From Copromyces sp. CBS 386.78 (Eukaryota; Ascomycota; Sordariomycetes; Sordariales; Sordariaceae), in NCBI GenBank assembly GCA_030685235.1, contig MU839157.1, forward strand, positions 124,001 to 188,000: 64,000 nt of DNA, written 5' to 3'. The notes beneath the pieces were generated by a model. The model was not told where the DNA came from and did no database searches. It was given only the letters and a program-made list of their open reading frames with translations. A program made the translations under genes and the position numbers. Shown here in pieces: positions 23,582-34,258 of the stretch. How positions within the stretch are numbered: the first letter of the stretch is position 1; every line of letters starts with the position of its first letter.

Positions 23582-24775
23582 TCAGCACCTTCTACGCAGT
23601 ATCAACACCATGGCCGAAGCTGACGCGGGCTTGTCTCGGCACCTGCCAACCATCCTCAGCCGCGAAACACTCTGGGGCGGGTGAACCTCCCTCTCTTCCT
23701 TCTCAGCCTTAGCCGCAGCAGACAGGGCCCTTCTCACACGTCTCGTCTCCCGGTTCTTCCTCCTTTCTTCGCGGCTCAGCGTTTGATCCCCGTCTCTCTT
23801 GGCACGGCGGTTAAGACTCATAAGCATGCCGACCTCGCCATCGACCTCATCAACATCCTCAGGGTCGACAGGCTTGAGAAGCACTGGCACAGACTTGGAA
23901 CGACCAAAGATCTTTCTCAGAAGACCGCCGAGTCCGAGCCCTTGTCCCTTTTCTGTTGCTGACTCCGGATGGGAGGAGCCGGTGGGAGTAGTACCGTTGG
24001 AACTGATTGCAGCGGGAAGGACGGTGCCGTTCAAACTGCGGGCGTTAAAAGGACCAGCGATGGTGGGCGCGCCGTGGCGATTAAAGATCTTGTGGAAAAG
24101 ACGGCTCAGTCCCAGTCCGTGACCTCCCTCCGGCGCCGCATCTGGATGGGACGAGCCGGAGGGAGTTGTGCCGTTGGACACTCCGGCCGGAGTTACCGTA
24201 CCATTGGCCCGGATATTGAGGGTGGGGATGGCGATGGACGGTTCATGACGGTTGAAGATCTTGTGGAAAAGACCGCTTAGTCCCAGTCCATGGCCTCCCT
24301 TCGCTGAATCCGGGTGGGACGAGCCGGAGGGAGTGGTGCTGTTGGAACCGACTGCAGCAGGGGCGGTGATGTTCAGAGTGCGAGCCTTGAAAGTGGTGCT
24401 GGTGCTGAGCTTGTTGTTTCTACCGAGGATGTGATGCAACAGACCGCTGAGGCCAAGTCCGCCTTCTTTTTCCGTCATCGAGTCAGGCTGGGAAGAGCCA
24501 CCGGTGCCGTTAGAAATGGTAGCGGGAGTGGTGAGGTTCGAGTCGCGAGTATTGAGAGCGATGCTGCCGGCTGGTACGTCGTCTTCTGTGATGAGGGACA
24601 GGGGCTGTTAGTGCTTGGGGCTTCCGGGATTGGAGCTTGGGACTCTTTAAGACCTACTCAGCGATCGCAAGGTGTGAAGGATATCTCGAACATGGAAGGC
24701 AGAGACAAGATTGGAGGCGAGGAGAATGGTTATGGTGAGGTTGGCGAGGACGCGAAGGGAGAGTGGATAATGCAT
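23582..24775 (-). CDS. secreted protein with four ~48-residue repeats ending in amphipathic segments
   Basis: Exon 1 is 24775-24658 and exon 2 is 24585-23582. The 72-bp intron has GTAGGT, a CACTAACAG branch and a TCACAG acceptor. The product is 373 aa. Residues 1-26 are a clear signal peptide (hydrophobic LTITILLASNLVSA), predicted to be cleaved before FHVRD. From about residue 50 to 270 there are four imperfect repeats. Each has one or two N-glycosylation sequons (NLT, NGT, NST), then a G-S-S-[HQ]-P-[DE] motif, then a cationic amphipathic segment such as GLGLSGLFHKIFNRH. After the repeats comes an acidic stretch (PVDPEDVDEVDGE) and a very basic tail with dibasic sites (NRRAKR, ERRKNRETRRVRR) that Kex2 could cut. 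I know no family with this design. It could be a wall or surface protein or a precursor of secreted peptides; neither is shown. The last ~25 codons may include an unspliced intron. Confidence 0.8.
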
Positions 24776-26170
24776 GGTCACTGGGTGGACTTTTACTCCC
24801 AGAAACAAGTGAGAACAATGGGTGACAGTCGGTTGATCTGACAGAAATGGGAACAGAAACAGCACACTAGGGATCAAGGAACGTGAAGCAGTCGGAAACC
24901 AGCCCGACAAAGAACGAGTGAAAGAATGAGCAGAATTGAGAACGACGACGATGATAGTAAGAACAGCAGTGATGGTACGAGGTTTACAGTAGTATATATC
25001 CCATTATCTCCCCTCGGTCAGTCTTTCCAACTCCATGGTCCATTAACAAGCCGAACAAGCTACAAGCGCGGTGTCGGTATCGCGAACAATCACCAGCTCC
25101 ATCCTCTCGCTCCAGTCCCAGCCTTGCTCTTACACCTTATTTTTACCTTGCTCCAATGCTCACCCTTGACATATGCGTTGACGTGGACAACTTTGCCGCC
25201 GGGCGTAATAGGACCAGTCCCGACAGTTCGGGACCTAAAAGTCTGACAGGGGCTGGGAACCATTCATTCAGTCGGATTTAGGGACCACAGTGCTTCCAAC
25301 AAGCGCGATCAATGCATAGCTAGTGTTTCTGGTACTGTACTGTATGTGTTGACCTGTTAAGGAGACCTAGCGCGTGTATGTTCTTCAGAGAAGGTTCACC
25401 GTGATACGACGGAACCTAGGTCTTGGACCTCGGGTGAACGACTGGTGATGACTGCAGAGCTCAATGGTCAAGATGCGGCACTGATCGTTGACAAACAACC
25501 ATCTTGCGCCAGACCGCGCTCATGGCGTACGGACTGGGATGCATCGCTCTGAAAGTCAGAGGAATTCACCAATTGCCATTCTTAACTTCTTAAACCTCAA
25601 GCTCGGGTTCGAAGGGTCCCAGAAGACGCCGACAAGGCTCATAAGCGCGACCTGCCTCCCTTGTAATCCACCAACGTGCGTTTTCGGTCAAGTTCCATGC
25701 CTGCAGATGAATTCGGGAGGCCGGATCGTTCCTGACATCAAAAACAGCAGCAGTGTGAGCTGTCAGATTTCCCCATCTCACATTCCACAAAACTCCGCGT
25801 AAGAAAGCGCTTAGATCGAGCGGGTGTTACAGCCCGAGATGTTGACCATACAGATGTCGAGATGCCTCCGGTGGGGGAAACATGTGTGGACATGTCAGAT
25901 TTTGGCGTGTACGTACCATGCAGGGCTCAGGCGGCAAGCTCCTTGTGGCATTGGCACTACAGAACGCTGCAAGCGCCATATCTAAAATTCGGGCCAGAAT
26001 TGGAAAAAAAAGAGTAGTTTTGAGAGAGAGAGAGAGACCTGTTACAGTATTTGCATCGGTCATGTTGTGCATCTTTCCCACACTCGTCTCGCAAAGTCGC
26101 AATTTGTCCAGCTTCAATGATGCAGACGTTAATAAGTTAAGCATGTGTCAATTATTTCAACAACCAATCA
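24776..26170. other. intergenic, no gene recognised
   Basis: A 1.4-kb stretch upstream of the secreted repeat gene (its promoter at left) and of the tRNA gene (right). It contains a short GA dinucleotide run at about 26,022-26,036. Frames are at most 106 codons and unconvincing. Confidence 0.5.
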
Positions 26171-26259
26171 GGGCCGCTGGTCTAGTGGTATGATTCTCGC
26201 TTAGGGTTCATCCTGAGCATTCTTGCGAGAGGTCCCGGGTTCAATCCCCGGGTGGCCCC
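26171..26259 (+). tRNA. tRNA-Pro (AGG) with a 17-nt intron
   Basis: Cloverleaf: acceptor 26171-26177 pairs with 26252-26258 (one G-U); discriminator C at 26259. The anticodon stem CTCGC (26196-26200) pairs with GCGAG (26225-26229). The anticodon AGG is at 26203-26205. A 17-nt intron (26207-26223) sits after position 37, the canonical place. Within it CCT (26212-26214) can pair with the anticodon, as expected for tRNA-splicing endonuclease substrates. The T arm is CCGGG-TTCAATC-CCCGG (26235-26251). A run of six T at 26265-26270 is the Pol III terminator. The CCA end is not encoded. Confidence 0.96.
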
Positions 26260-26264
26260 AACTC

Positions 26265-26270
26265 TTTTTT
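26265..26270 (+). terminator. Pol III terminator of the tRNA-Pro gene
   Basis: Six consecutive T residues five bases after the discriminator base, the standard RNA polymerase III stop. Confidence 0.85.
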
Positions 26271-26879
26271 CAGCTTTTGCCGGTCGTTATATTATCAAGA
26301 AATTGAAACTGCTATTGTTATTTCGAAATTCGTTCTTTTTTGTTATTGTTTTCTTCCCCTTTGTTTTTCTTATTTTGTGGATCACTTGTGATAATTCTTG
26401 GAATCCACGTCGGGCGTTGCATAAATTAATGAATGGAATTGTTTGCATGTCAATTGCAAAAGTTTGAGAAATCTGCATGTGTTGATGCAAAATCCATGTT
26501 TGCCCAAAACAACACAACAAGCAAGTCAACAACTGATGATGAAGCAATCCGGATCAACCACCCATCATACCGTCGTTGGGATATTGTCACAATGTCGCTC
26601 CCCTTCCTTTTTCCAATTCCAACTTGCGTCGTTTCGTTCATCATGAGCTCCAGAAAACATGAAGCTCCATCTTGCCTTCTGCGCTAACAGATTCTGACTC
26701 CCGCTGGTGCCTGATGGCCCGGAAAGGCCAGCTATCCTGTTCGAGAGGTAGGTGAGTGTCGCTAATAGCGAGAAGGGTCCAAGAGAGCGAAACTTCATCT
26801 CAGAAGGCGATGCTGAAATGATAACCTTCTCTTCCCGTCCATATTTCCTCATTCCTCATCCCCAACCACGCCGCAGACA

Positions 26880-27222
26880 ATGAAACACACCCTCCTCCTC
26901 CTCCTCTCCCTCTCCTTCGCCCTCCCCTCCTTGGCAGACTATGACTATGACTACGATTACGACTTGGAAGCCGAGTCCGAGTACTGGGGCCGTATGGGGC
27001 TATGATTTTGGGGAGAGGTGAGGCTGAGCATACATGCAATTGGCAGGAATATGGGCGCAGTGGGGTTACGTTGTTTGGATGGCCCAAGGCTGGGGTGGTT
27101 GGGTTCTGAAGCTAGATTTGGAAAAGGTGGGCGGCATGGAGAGGCTGCGGAACGAGAGCAATGTCGACATGGAAACTCAGTCGCGGCTTATTGAGGAATC
27201 GCGGGGGTCGATTTTACGCTGA
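26880..27222 (+). CDS. small secreted protein with an Asp-Tyr repeat
   Basis: ATG at 26880 starts a signal peptide (MKHTLLLLLSLSF then ALPSLA) followed directly by four Asp-Tyr pairs and an acidic stretch ending EYWGR. Unspliced, the frame stops after 42 codons. If a GTATGG donor at 26991 is joined to the GGCAG acceptor at about 27,048, the frame continues through a Trp/Gly-rich part (IWAQWGYVVWMAQGWGGW) and a charged C-terminus to the stop at 27222, giving about 96 residues. The second form is favoured because both parts read like protein and the phases agree, but the donor is not optimal. No family is recognised. Small size, signal peptide and odd composition fit a small secreted protein of unknown role. 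It lies 0.6 kb downstream of the tRNA gene. Confidence 0.5.
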
Positions 27223-27400
27223 TCCGGTTGAGTGTTGGGATTGGGCTTCCTTAGGGGGCCAAGGTTTGCACTTGCGGTGATTGAGTGAGAGCAGGTCAAT
27301 CGAGATCACTTGAGGAGGAATGGCTTGGAAAGCACTCGATATCGGGCGAGTGGATTAACAACCTCAACATACCATACGCTATCGCCCATCGTCTACTTCC
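27223..27400. other. short spacer
   Basis: No feature recognised between the small secreted gene and the minus-strand remnant that follows. Confidence 0.4.
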
Positions 27401-27922
27401 TCACGGCTTCCACCCCCCAGTCCTATCCCTAAACAGTCCCTGCGGATCAACCTTGCTCGCCACTGACTTGGCCAACGCCCGACTCTCAGGCTTCAACCTC
27501 GCAAAGCAATCCTGCTGCGAGTTTCCACCACGGTGGGACGAGTCTGCATCTGTATGTCCCCCTTTCGTCCATTACCAGGCTCTCTCGTGCATCTTCGCAT
27601 TGTCGCAATCCTTACGAGGAAGTTTCCCAAACCAGCACTCCTGAAACTGATCGAATCCCATTTTGTTCATCATGATCTGACAGGGAAATGGGCCTTTCCT
27701 CGAATTTGCAGAAATCTGCACAAGATCCGGGGGAGTGTAACCTAAATCAAGGGTAATAAACAGCGATCGGAGCTGGTACCAAGCACGGGACTGAAGTCCC
27801 GGTTGGTTAAATCCCTGGATAAGGACCTGCAAGACAACATCGTTGCCATTAGTGAGTCTGGTAAACTTGTTTTCTGCGCTTCTCCCCTTGCCCACCAGAT
27901 TCCAGGGTAGTATCGACATCAA
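27401..27922 (-). pseudogene. possible C-terminal remnant of an oxidoreductase-like gene
   Basis: The minus frame from 27922 is open to a TAA at 27574-27572, then continues in the same frame to a TGA at 27403-27401. The last part (FARLKPESRALAKSVAS then KVDPQGLFRDRTGGW) resembles the end of FAD-linked (berberine-bridge type) oxidases, where a helix is followed by DPxGxF. The upstream part (LITLDLGYTPPDLVQ region) is not recognisable. No N-terminal FAD-binding domain was found nearby. With one in-frame stop and a missing N-terminus, a pseudogene fragment is the simplest reading, but a chance resemblance is possible. Confidence 0.25.
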
Positions 27923-29419
27923 CTTGGCTCCTTTTCCAGACTCTGAACGAGGCTAGAATTGGAGGATGATGAACGATGAAGAAAGAGGAGAGGTCGGCAG
28001 AAGGACCGGGTCGTGGGGAAGAATGTAACCTAAGGCGAGCCAAACCTACCCCAAAGGGACCGCTTCCAACGGCTCAGCACCTTGGTCGAGCCGATGAAAG
28101 GTGAAGACGGTGAAAAGGGGAAACCGGCTGTCGGATGGCGCTGATGAGTCGGAGCACCGTCCCGGGATTTCGGAGTCTGAAGACCCACTCGGGCCCGGAT
28201 CCGGAGTCTAGTAGCCAAGTGGGTCCCCCCGGGCACAAGTCGGGACTCGGGATACATACAGTAGTGAGAGGAGAGGAGAGGATACCTGGGGTAGGTGCAT
28301 GGTGGATTGGCGCACAGATGACATCCACGTCGTTTCAATCATGAACTAAAGACCGGACCGAACGCATTGGATGCCAAAGGAGGAAAACTGTGTAGGTATG
28401 CATGCAGATGATATATCAAAATTGGAACTCCCGTCCGTTAGTTGCTGGCCGTCCATTCCGTCCCTCTTTCCGTTCTTCGAATCTGGCAAACCGGGTGACA
28501 TCCTGATATCCATGGAAGGGAAGCCATGGCTTGCATTGATCGACAGGTACGGGGGGCCAACGGAGGACGTGCGTACCGACGGAAGGAGTGCAAGACATGC
28601 CCACGTTTCGTACACTAAACTTGGAGCTGGCAGTGTGCGTGCGAGTGGGATGTGAAGTAACACCATCACCACTTTGGCGCGCCAGACGCCTTGGCGGCAG
28701 TCTCGAGATATCTGTGAAGCTCCGGTTGGCATCTGCCCGTTTTTGTTCCAAAGCTTGCTTGGACCAGCAGATCGCTGCACGATGGAAGCGACCGTTGACC
28801 GAAGCAAAGCCAAGAGCCGCCGAGACTTCCATCGTTGGCGAAGTTTGTCGCTGCCAGAAGGACATTCCTGAACAATCATCAGCCGCTTTTCCATCATCTC
28901 TTCCACTTGACGAAACTCACCATGGACGCACAGAAACATGACATCGATGCCACACGACGCGAACCCTCGCCTCTTCCAGTCAGACCTGTCAAGAAGTTAG
29001 AAACATGACCAGACGAACTGACCCGAATGAACGGAAAACCCTTGCTCGCAGGCCTGAATACAAACAGACAAGCACTCACCCGAGACAGAAAAAGGGGAAG
29101 AACTTTTCAACCACCACCCGGTTCTAGAATACCGTGAGCCGGGCCAGCATCTAGACCAAGGAAGGCTGAACGACATGTCGTCAACGAGACGACCGAGTTT
29201 CCATACCAGTCATGATCAGACCTCCACCCACGTTGACTCTTCCAGGCTTCCTATTCGCCAAAAAGGCGCTAGGATCTAGTGCACGTTCTTGATTTTAGCA
29301 CCCATCGCCTCCAAAACACATCGTTACACTACATAGTCTAAACAGACAACCTAAATGCGTGTCTTGGCGCTTCCCTTCCCTTCCTTGGCATCTCCCTCGC
29401 CCGACGACGGGAGTCCGTG
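27923..29419. other. intergenic, no gene recognised
   Basis: About 1.5 kb with several overlapping frames (up to 197 codons, 28346-28939 minus), none with a recognisable family or consistent composition. No repeat or RNA gene was found. Confidence 0.45.
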
Positions 29420-29812
29420 TCACGGTCCCACGTGCGTCGACAACGAGCCATGATTCTTCAAAATTCGACGACGGGGATGCAAGACTGGCCATGCACTAAC
29501 ATAAATAAGCATTCGGGTCTCGCCCGTGGTTTTCTTGGCTTCTTCGGCCAAGACTTCTTCTTTCATTTTGACGTTTGACCTTTCGGGTAGTTCTTCCTCG
29601 TGAGAGATACTGTACCCGCTTTCGACGTCCAGCATGGCCGCGTTCTGTGTTGGAGGAGGTGATTCGTTGTGGTCACCACCTTTGTCGGACGATATCGGGC
29701 TTGACGATTTGTTTGAGCATGGCGGATATTTTCTTGGCCAGCCAGGTGGTGGTATGTATTCGTTATACCTGTGAGCATCGAGCTCGGTTTGGTTCCCTCT
29801 CGCGACTTCCAT
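29420..29812 (-). CDS. hypothetical protein, fragmentary model
   Basis: A 130-codon frame whose first 100 residues read like an intrinsically disordered eukaryotic protein: NEYIPPPGWPRKYPP, then Ser-rich, then a Lys/Glu stretch (KMKEEVLAEEAKK). The frame is open upstream to about 29,905, and a GTAAGT donor with a CAATCAG acceptor around 29,852-29,919 suggests an upstream exon. A GTTAGT donor near 29,503 suggests the last 25 codons may be intron. I found no signal peptide or domain. It lies 1.2 kb upstream of pho-4 on the opposite strand. Real but incompletely modelled is my best guess. Confidence 0.35.
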   Translation of the reverse strand: MEVARGNQTELDAHRYNEYIPPPGWPRKYPPCSNKSSSPISSDKGGDHNESPPPTQNAAMLDVESGYSISHEEELPERSNVKMKEEVLAEEAKKTTGETRMLIYVSAWPVLHPRRRILKNHGSLSTHVGP

Positions 29813-31040
29813 GTGGGATACACTCGATGAGAACTCAACGCTGACATCAGAATACCTGATTGAGTGGCCAGGACTTTGACCTTCAAGTGTTACCCTTCCC
29901 TTCGGGGCTAGAAACTTACCCTCAATGCCTTTGGAGGTAGGTGAAAGGAGAGGTCAGCTGGCACGCTTTTCGAAAAAGTCCTTCAAGCGGCCAAAAGCAG
30001 ACAAGCAATATCACCACCCATCCTTTTTTTTTTGAGATCCCTTTTCATCTAGGAGAATCGCCAAATAGGAAGGTGTCTTGTAGGCCCCGGACTAATATCT
30101 AACCAGGATCAAGCCATAGACCAATGGTCTCAGGCCAGCCCTCTCACCAGCCAGGAGCTACACCAGCTAACTCTCACATCACTCTCCCGTGCCTTCAGCC
30201 CTCGGTTGATTCAAGCGTCTTCATCCAACCATGTTCGCTGCAGAAGCGAACCACGTTCACCATCCCACGCCTCTTGACGGGCAATGTCACCTCCAGCTTT
30301 CCTCCGAGGGGTCGATCAAGGTGTTGTTGTTGGGCGACATAACGGTACCTGACCAACCCTCCTCTTCGAATTCCTTCTCCCCGGGGCTCCACTTCTTCAA
30401 GAGTCTATGGACTTGTCATTACGCTTCCGTTCGACAAAGATCACTGGCATGATATCCACTCGCCACGCGCCGAGCACGCCCAGAGCCGAAACATAGGAAG
30501 ATCCCTCCACCACCTCCACGGCGGGCACTGCCCAGAACGGATGTTGGCGACACCACCACGACGGCCACCACCACCATCCTCGCCCCATCACGTCCATGCC
30601 ACTCCTCTGCCACTCTGCCACTGTGTGGGGGGCGAACAAATATGCAGCACTTAGGTCCTTGGCGAGTTGACTGACAAACACCAAGAAACATTCACACCCT
30701 GAGATTTCACACACGTGTGCCCGACCCATGGACGGGGATCACCTCCCAACTCCCACACGCATTCCGTTGTTGGTCGACGGGGCGTACCTGTTGCAACCCT
30801 CTTGCAGTGCTCTATGCACGATGCATCCATCCCGCGCCGTCTTGTGTATCCTACATATAGGACCATGAACCTATCCCAAGTCCAATCCTCCGTCTTCTCT
30901 TCAGCAGCAAGCCGCTCACCAAGCAAACAACACCCGCGCAAGCACAAGAGCTTCTCTCTGAGACGCTCGCGTGCCTCCCTCACGCGACCTACTGCCCTTT
31001 CTTCCTTCATCAGTTTTGTTCAAGTAACATAACGTTCAAG
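29813..31040. other. pho-4 upstream region
   Basis: About 1.2 kb without a convincing gene. The right half should contain the pho-4 promoter: CACGTG at 30712-30717, a TATA-like CATATAGG near 30,853, and a C/T-rich leader in the last 100 bp. A run of ten T lies near 30,024-30,033. Confidence 0.5.
30712..30717. promoter_or_regulatory. CACGTG site, candidate NUC-1 binding site
   Basis: CACGTG within the palindrome ACACGTGT, 324 bp upstream of the pho-4 ATG. In Neurospora the bHLH activator NUC-1 is known to bind CACGTG in promoters of phosphate-repressible genes. The site is seen; its use is inferred. Confidence 0.55.
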
Positions 31041-32973
31041 ATGGCTCTTCATCAGTTCGATTACCTCCTCGCCATTGGCACCATCTTTGCTTGCCTTGAT
31101 GCCTGGAACATTGGTATGCCATCTCACCTGCCGACAAGCCCCCCCTTATCCAACCCCTGGGACACCTGCTAACAACCCTTCCTCTGACACAGGAGCCAAC
31201 GATGTCGCCAACTCATGGGCCACATCGGTCGCCTCCCGCTCCGTCACCTACGTCCAAGCCATGGTCCTCGGTTCCATCATGGAATTCGCCGGTTCCGTAG
31301 GTGTGGGCGCCCGTGTAGCCGACACCATCCGCACCAAGGTCGTCGACACCAGTCTCTTCGTTGACGACCCAGGCCTCCTGATGCTGGGCATGGTTTGCGC
31401 CGTCGTCGCCTCCTCCGTCTACCTCACCATGGCCACTCGCTTCGGCCTGCCCGTCTCCACCACCCACTCCATTATGGGCGGCGTCATCGGCATGGGCGTA
31501 GCGGCTGTTGGTGCCGACGGCGTCACCTGGTGGGGCGGGGGCGTCAATGACGGCGTCGTCTCGGTCTTCCTTGCCTGGGTCATCGCCCCCGGCATCGCCG
31601 GTGGCTTCGCGTCCATCATCTTCCTCTTCACCAAGTACGCCGTGCTGCTGCGTCGGAACCCCGTTTACAAGGCCTTCGTCCTGGTGCCCATCTACTTCGG
31701 CATCACCGCCGCGCTGCTCTGCATGCTCTTGTTGTGGAAGGGCGGCAGCTACAAGGTGACGCTGACCGACCCCGAGGTCGCGGGTACCATCGTTGGCGTC
31801 GGCGCCGCCTGGGGCCTTTTGATCCTCATCTTCCTGATGCCCTGGCTCTACCGCGTCGTCATCCTCGAGGACTGGCAGCTTCGCTTCTGGCACATCCCTC
31901 TCGGCCCCCTCCTTCTCCGCCGCGGAGAGGTCCCTCCCCCGCCTGCGGACGGCTCCGGTGTCGTCAAGGATTATTACGCCGGCCGCTTGACCAAGGAGCA
32001 ACTTGCCGCTCGCCGTGCTGCGCAAACCGGTGACTCGGAAATGGCCGCCGGCGCCGCCGCCTCGTCCACCGCCGCTCCCAGCACCGACGGCGAGAAGGTC
32101 CAGCCCGAGGGCACCACCATCACCAAGGACTCCTCCTCCTCGCACGACCAGAACGAGCCCGCCCAGCCGGCCGCTCCCCCGGTCAAGACCATTGTCGGCC
32201 CCCGCCCTGCTGGTCCCTGGCACTCGCGCCCCGTCCTCTTCTGGTACGTCAAGTGGGCTTTGTTCAGAGGCATCGACCAAGACGTCATCTCCTCCCAAAA
32301 CAGCGAGAAATCCCTCATCTCCTCGGACGTCGAAGAGATGCACGCGCACGCCGCCCACTACGACAACAAGACCGAGTACATGTACTCCTTCTTGCAGATC
32401 ATGACTGCCGCCACCGCTTCTTTCACGCACGGCGCCAATGACATTGCCAACGCCATTGGTCCGTACGCCACGGTGTTCCAGATCTGGCAAGACGGCGCGC
32501 TTCCCGCAAAGGGCAAATCCGATGTGCCCGTGTGGATTCTGGTGATGGGTGCGGGTTGTCTTGTGATTGGATTGTGGACGTATGGGTATAATATCATGAG
32601 GAACTTGGGAAACAAGATGACGTTGCAGAGTCCCAGCAGAGGCTTCTCCATGGAGTTGGGGAGTGCGGTGACCATCATTTTGGCTACTAGGTTGAGTAAG
32701 TATCCATTCCTTTCTCTTGGAATTATTGGAATGGAAACATGATGCTAACGATGGCTTGTTTGACTTACAGAGCTCCCTGTTTCGACTACCCAGTGCATCA
32801 CTGGCGCCACTGTCGGTGTTGGTCTTTGCTCGGGCACGTGGAGGACCATCAACTGGCGCCTTGTGGCTTGGATTTACATGGGCTGGTTCATCACTTTGCC
32901 TGTGACCGGCATCATCTCGGGGTGCCTCATGGGCATTATCATCAATGCGCCTCGCTGGGGCTATGCCGGCTGA
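31041..32973 (+). CDS. pho-4: phosphate-repressible Na+/phosphate symporter PHO-4 (PiT family)
   Basis: A high-affinity plasma-membrane phosphate importer driven by sodium. Exons are 31041-31113, 31193-32695 and 32771-32973. The introns of 79 and 75 bp have GTATGC and GTAAGT donors and CACAG and TACAG acceptors. The protein is 592 aa, close to the ~590 aa of known PHO-4. Both PiT signature repeats are present: NIGANDVANSWATSV near residue 23 and THGANDIANAIGPY near 450. VSTTHS and VSTTQC follow each half. The family's two-domain topology of about 12 helices is visible, with a long hydrophilic loop (about 290-430, Ala/Ser/Pro/Glu-rich) between the halves. The N-terminus MALHQFDYLLAIGTIF matches the family and fixes the start. 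An upstream CACGTG fits control by the phosphate-starvation regulator NUC-1. Confidence 0.95.
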
Positions 32974-33319
32974 GTGCATGCTTCGGATTGGATTGGAGGA
33001 ATTAGGTGCCGGTTCTTAAAAAAAAAAGGAGTGAGAGGTAATGGAGGAGGGATGGAGCGACTGACGTCAAGGCCTGGGCGGAACGGTGCTAGGGTGAGAA
33101 TTTGCGTCACATTCTTTCGAGCGACGCCGCCGCGGGTGGCTGTGTAGTAGATGGCTGTTGCTTGTGTTTTGTTCTATACTGTCAGGTTGTTATACCCCAA
33201 GTAGTACGCTGTTCTGAAAACCATATCAATTAAACGCTTAGTGAGAACAAAAACATGACAAGCCTCCTTGTGCTCTTCATCGCCAACTTCTGTTCCTTGC
33301 CGGCTTCCAATCAAGAGCC
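32974..33319. other. convergent 3' spacer
   Basis: 346 bp between the 3' ends of pho-4 and the GNAT gene. It includes an A run (33,019-33,028). Nothing else seen. Confidence 0.5.
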
Positions 33320-34258
33320 TCAGTCTCGAAGCCAGGGTCTACGGCCTGATTGCCACTCGTAAGATTCGGGTGAGCTCTCTTGAAATAGGGCAACGTAGTC
33401 ACTGTGGCGAATGACACCCGGCTTGGGAGGTAGGACTTTGATCCACAGAGCTCTTTGCATACCCGGCTGTATCTCGCTGTAGTGCCTGTTCAGAAGTTGG
33501 AGTACAGCCCAAGTGCATCGCAACGGGCTACGACGATGCCATCCCAACACATTCATTCGTTGGAAGTCGTTCTTCTTCAAGAATTTCTCTTCCGGTTCCT
33601 TCCAGGGTTCTTCCATGAAAGCCGATGCGACCATGTAGTCGAAACCTCGTTCCCGTATATCTTGGTCAACCTGTTTCAGAAGCTGACTTCCGACGCCCAT
33701 CCGACGCACAGAAACATGGGTGTAAATGCTGATGTAAAGAACATTATCACGACAGTTTTCTTGGCTCCAGTTGTCCGCTGGACCGCCAGTTGCAACGCCA
33801 ACGATCCATTTTTCTCCACTTGCGAGCTTGGCGATAGCGACCCATAAAGTCCTCTTTCGATAGGCGCCCTCCAAGTGCTCTCTTTCATATGTCCTATGAC
33901 CGTCGTGCCACCGCAGCCATGTCCCCAAGTCCACGGATGTCCTCAAGTTCTGCATAGAGGCAGTTTGGACCTTCAGAAGATGAGGAAAGTCTCGTCGCTC
34001 ACCCGGGCGGATAGATATGACCATGTCGATATGCTCGGGTTGGGCCGGGAGCAAACCATTGAGAGAGTCGTAAGGAGATGGGCTTGGGGGAGCTCGCGAA
34101 CCGTCATCGGCTGGTAGAGGTTGCCGGATGTATTCAGAGTAGATAGGATCGGATAGCCAGGTGGGAGGATCCGAGGTAGGAGACTCGATAGGGGACCGAT
34201 GAAGGGCGTGTTGCACAGACGTGTCGACTCGAAGAGCCGGTCGTGCTTGTCGATCCAT
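33320..34258 (-). CDS. GNAT-family N-acetyltransferase
   Basis: A 312-aa protein without introns. The C-terminal two thirds fit a GNAT fold: YISIYTHVSVRRMGVGSQLL is motif A, with the R-x-x-G-x-G acetyl-CoA pyrophosphate loop at RRMGVGS. It is followed by helix DQDIRERGFDYMVASAF and the motif-B-like EEKFLKKNDFQRM. The N-terminal ~75 residues are Pro/Ser-rich and probably disordered. I chose the ATG at 34258 (MDRQARP); the frame upstream reaches a stop at 34316 with only a TTG. The substrate is unknown; GNAT enzymes acetylate small amines, antibiotics or protein N-termini, and nothing here decides among them. It converges with pho-4. Confidence 0.82.
   Translation of the reverse strand: MDRQARPALRVDTSVQHALHRSPIESPTSDPPTWLSDPIYSEYIRQPLPADDGSRAPPSPSPYDSLNGLLPAQPEHIDMVISIRPGERRDFPHLLKVQTASMQNLRTSVDLGTWLRWHDGHRTYEREHLEGAYRKRTLWVAIAKLASGEKWIVGVATGGPADNWSQENCRDNVLYISIYTHVSVRRMGVGSQLLKQVDQDIRERGFDYMVASAFMEEPWKEPEEKFLKKNDFQRMNVLGWHRRSPLRCTWAVLQLLNRHYSEIQPGMQRALWIKVLPPKPGVIRHSDYVALFQESSPESYEWQSGRRPWLRD

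Noticed and set aside
28346..28939. 197-codon minus-strand frame
   Set aside because: Overlapped by several frames of similar length on both strands; no family, no signal peptide, unconvincing composition.
31213..32979. 588-codon frame antisense to pho-4
   Set aside because: Lies wholly opposite the PiT coding exons; Gly/Asp/His-rich composition is that of a shadow of a GC-rich gene, and it crosses the pho-4 introns without any sign of its own structure.
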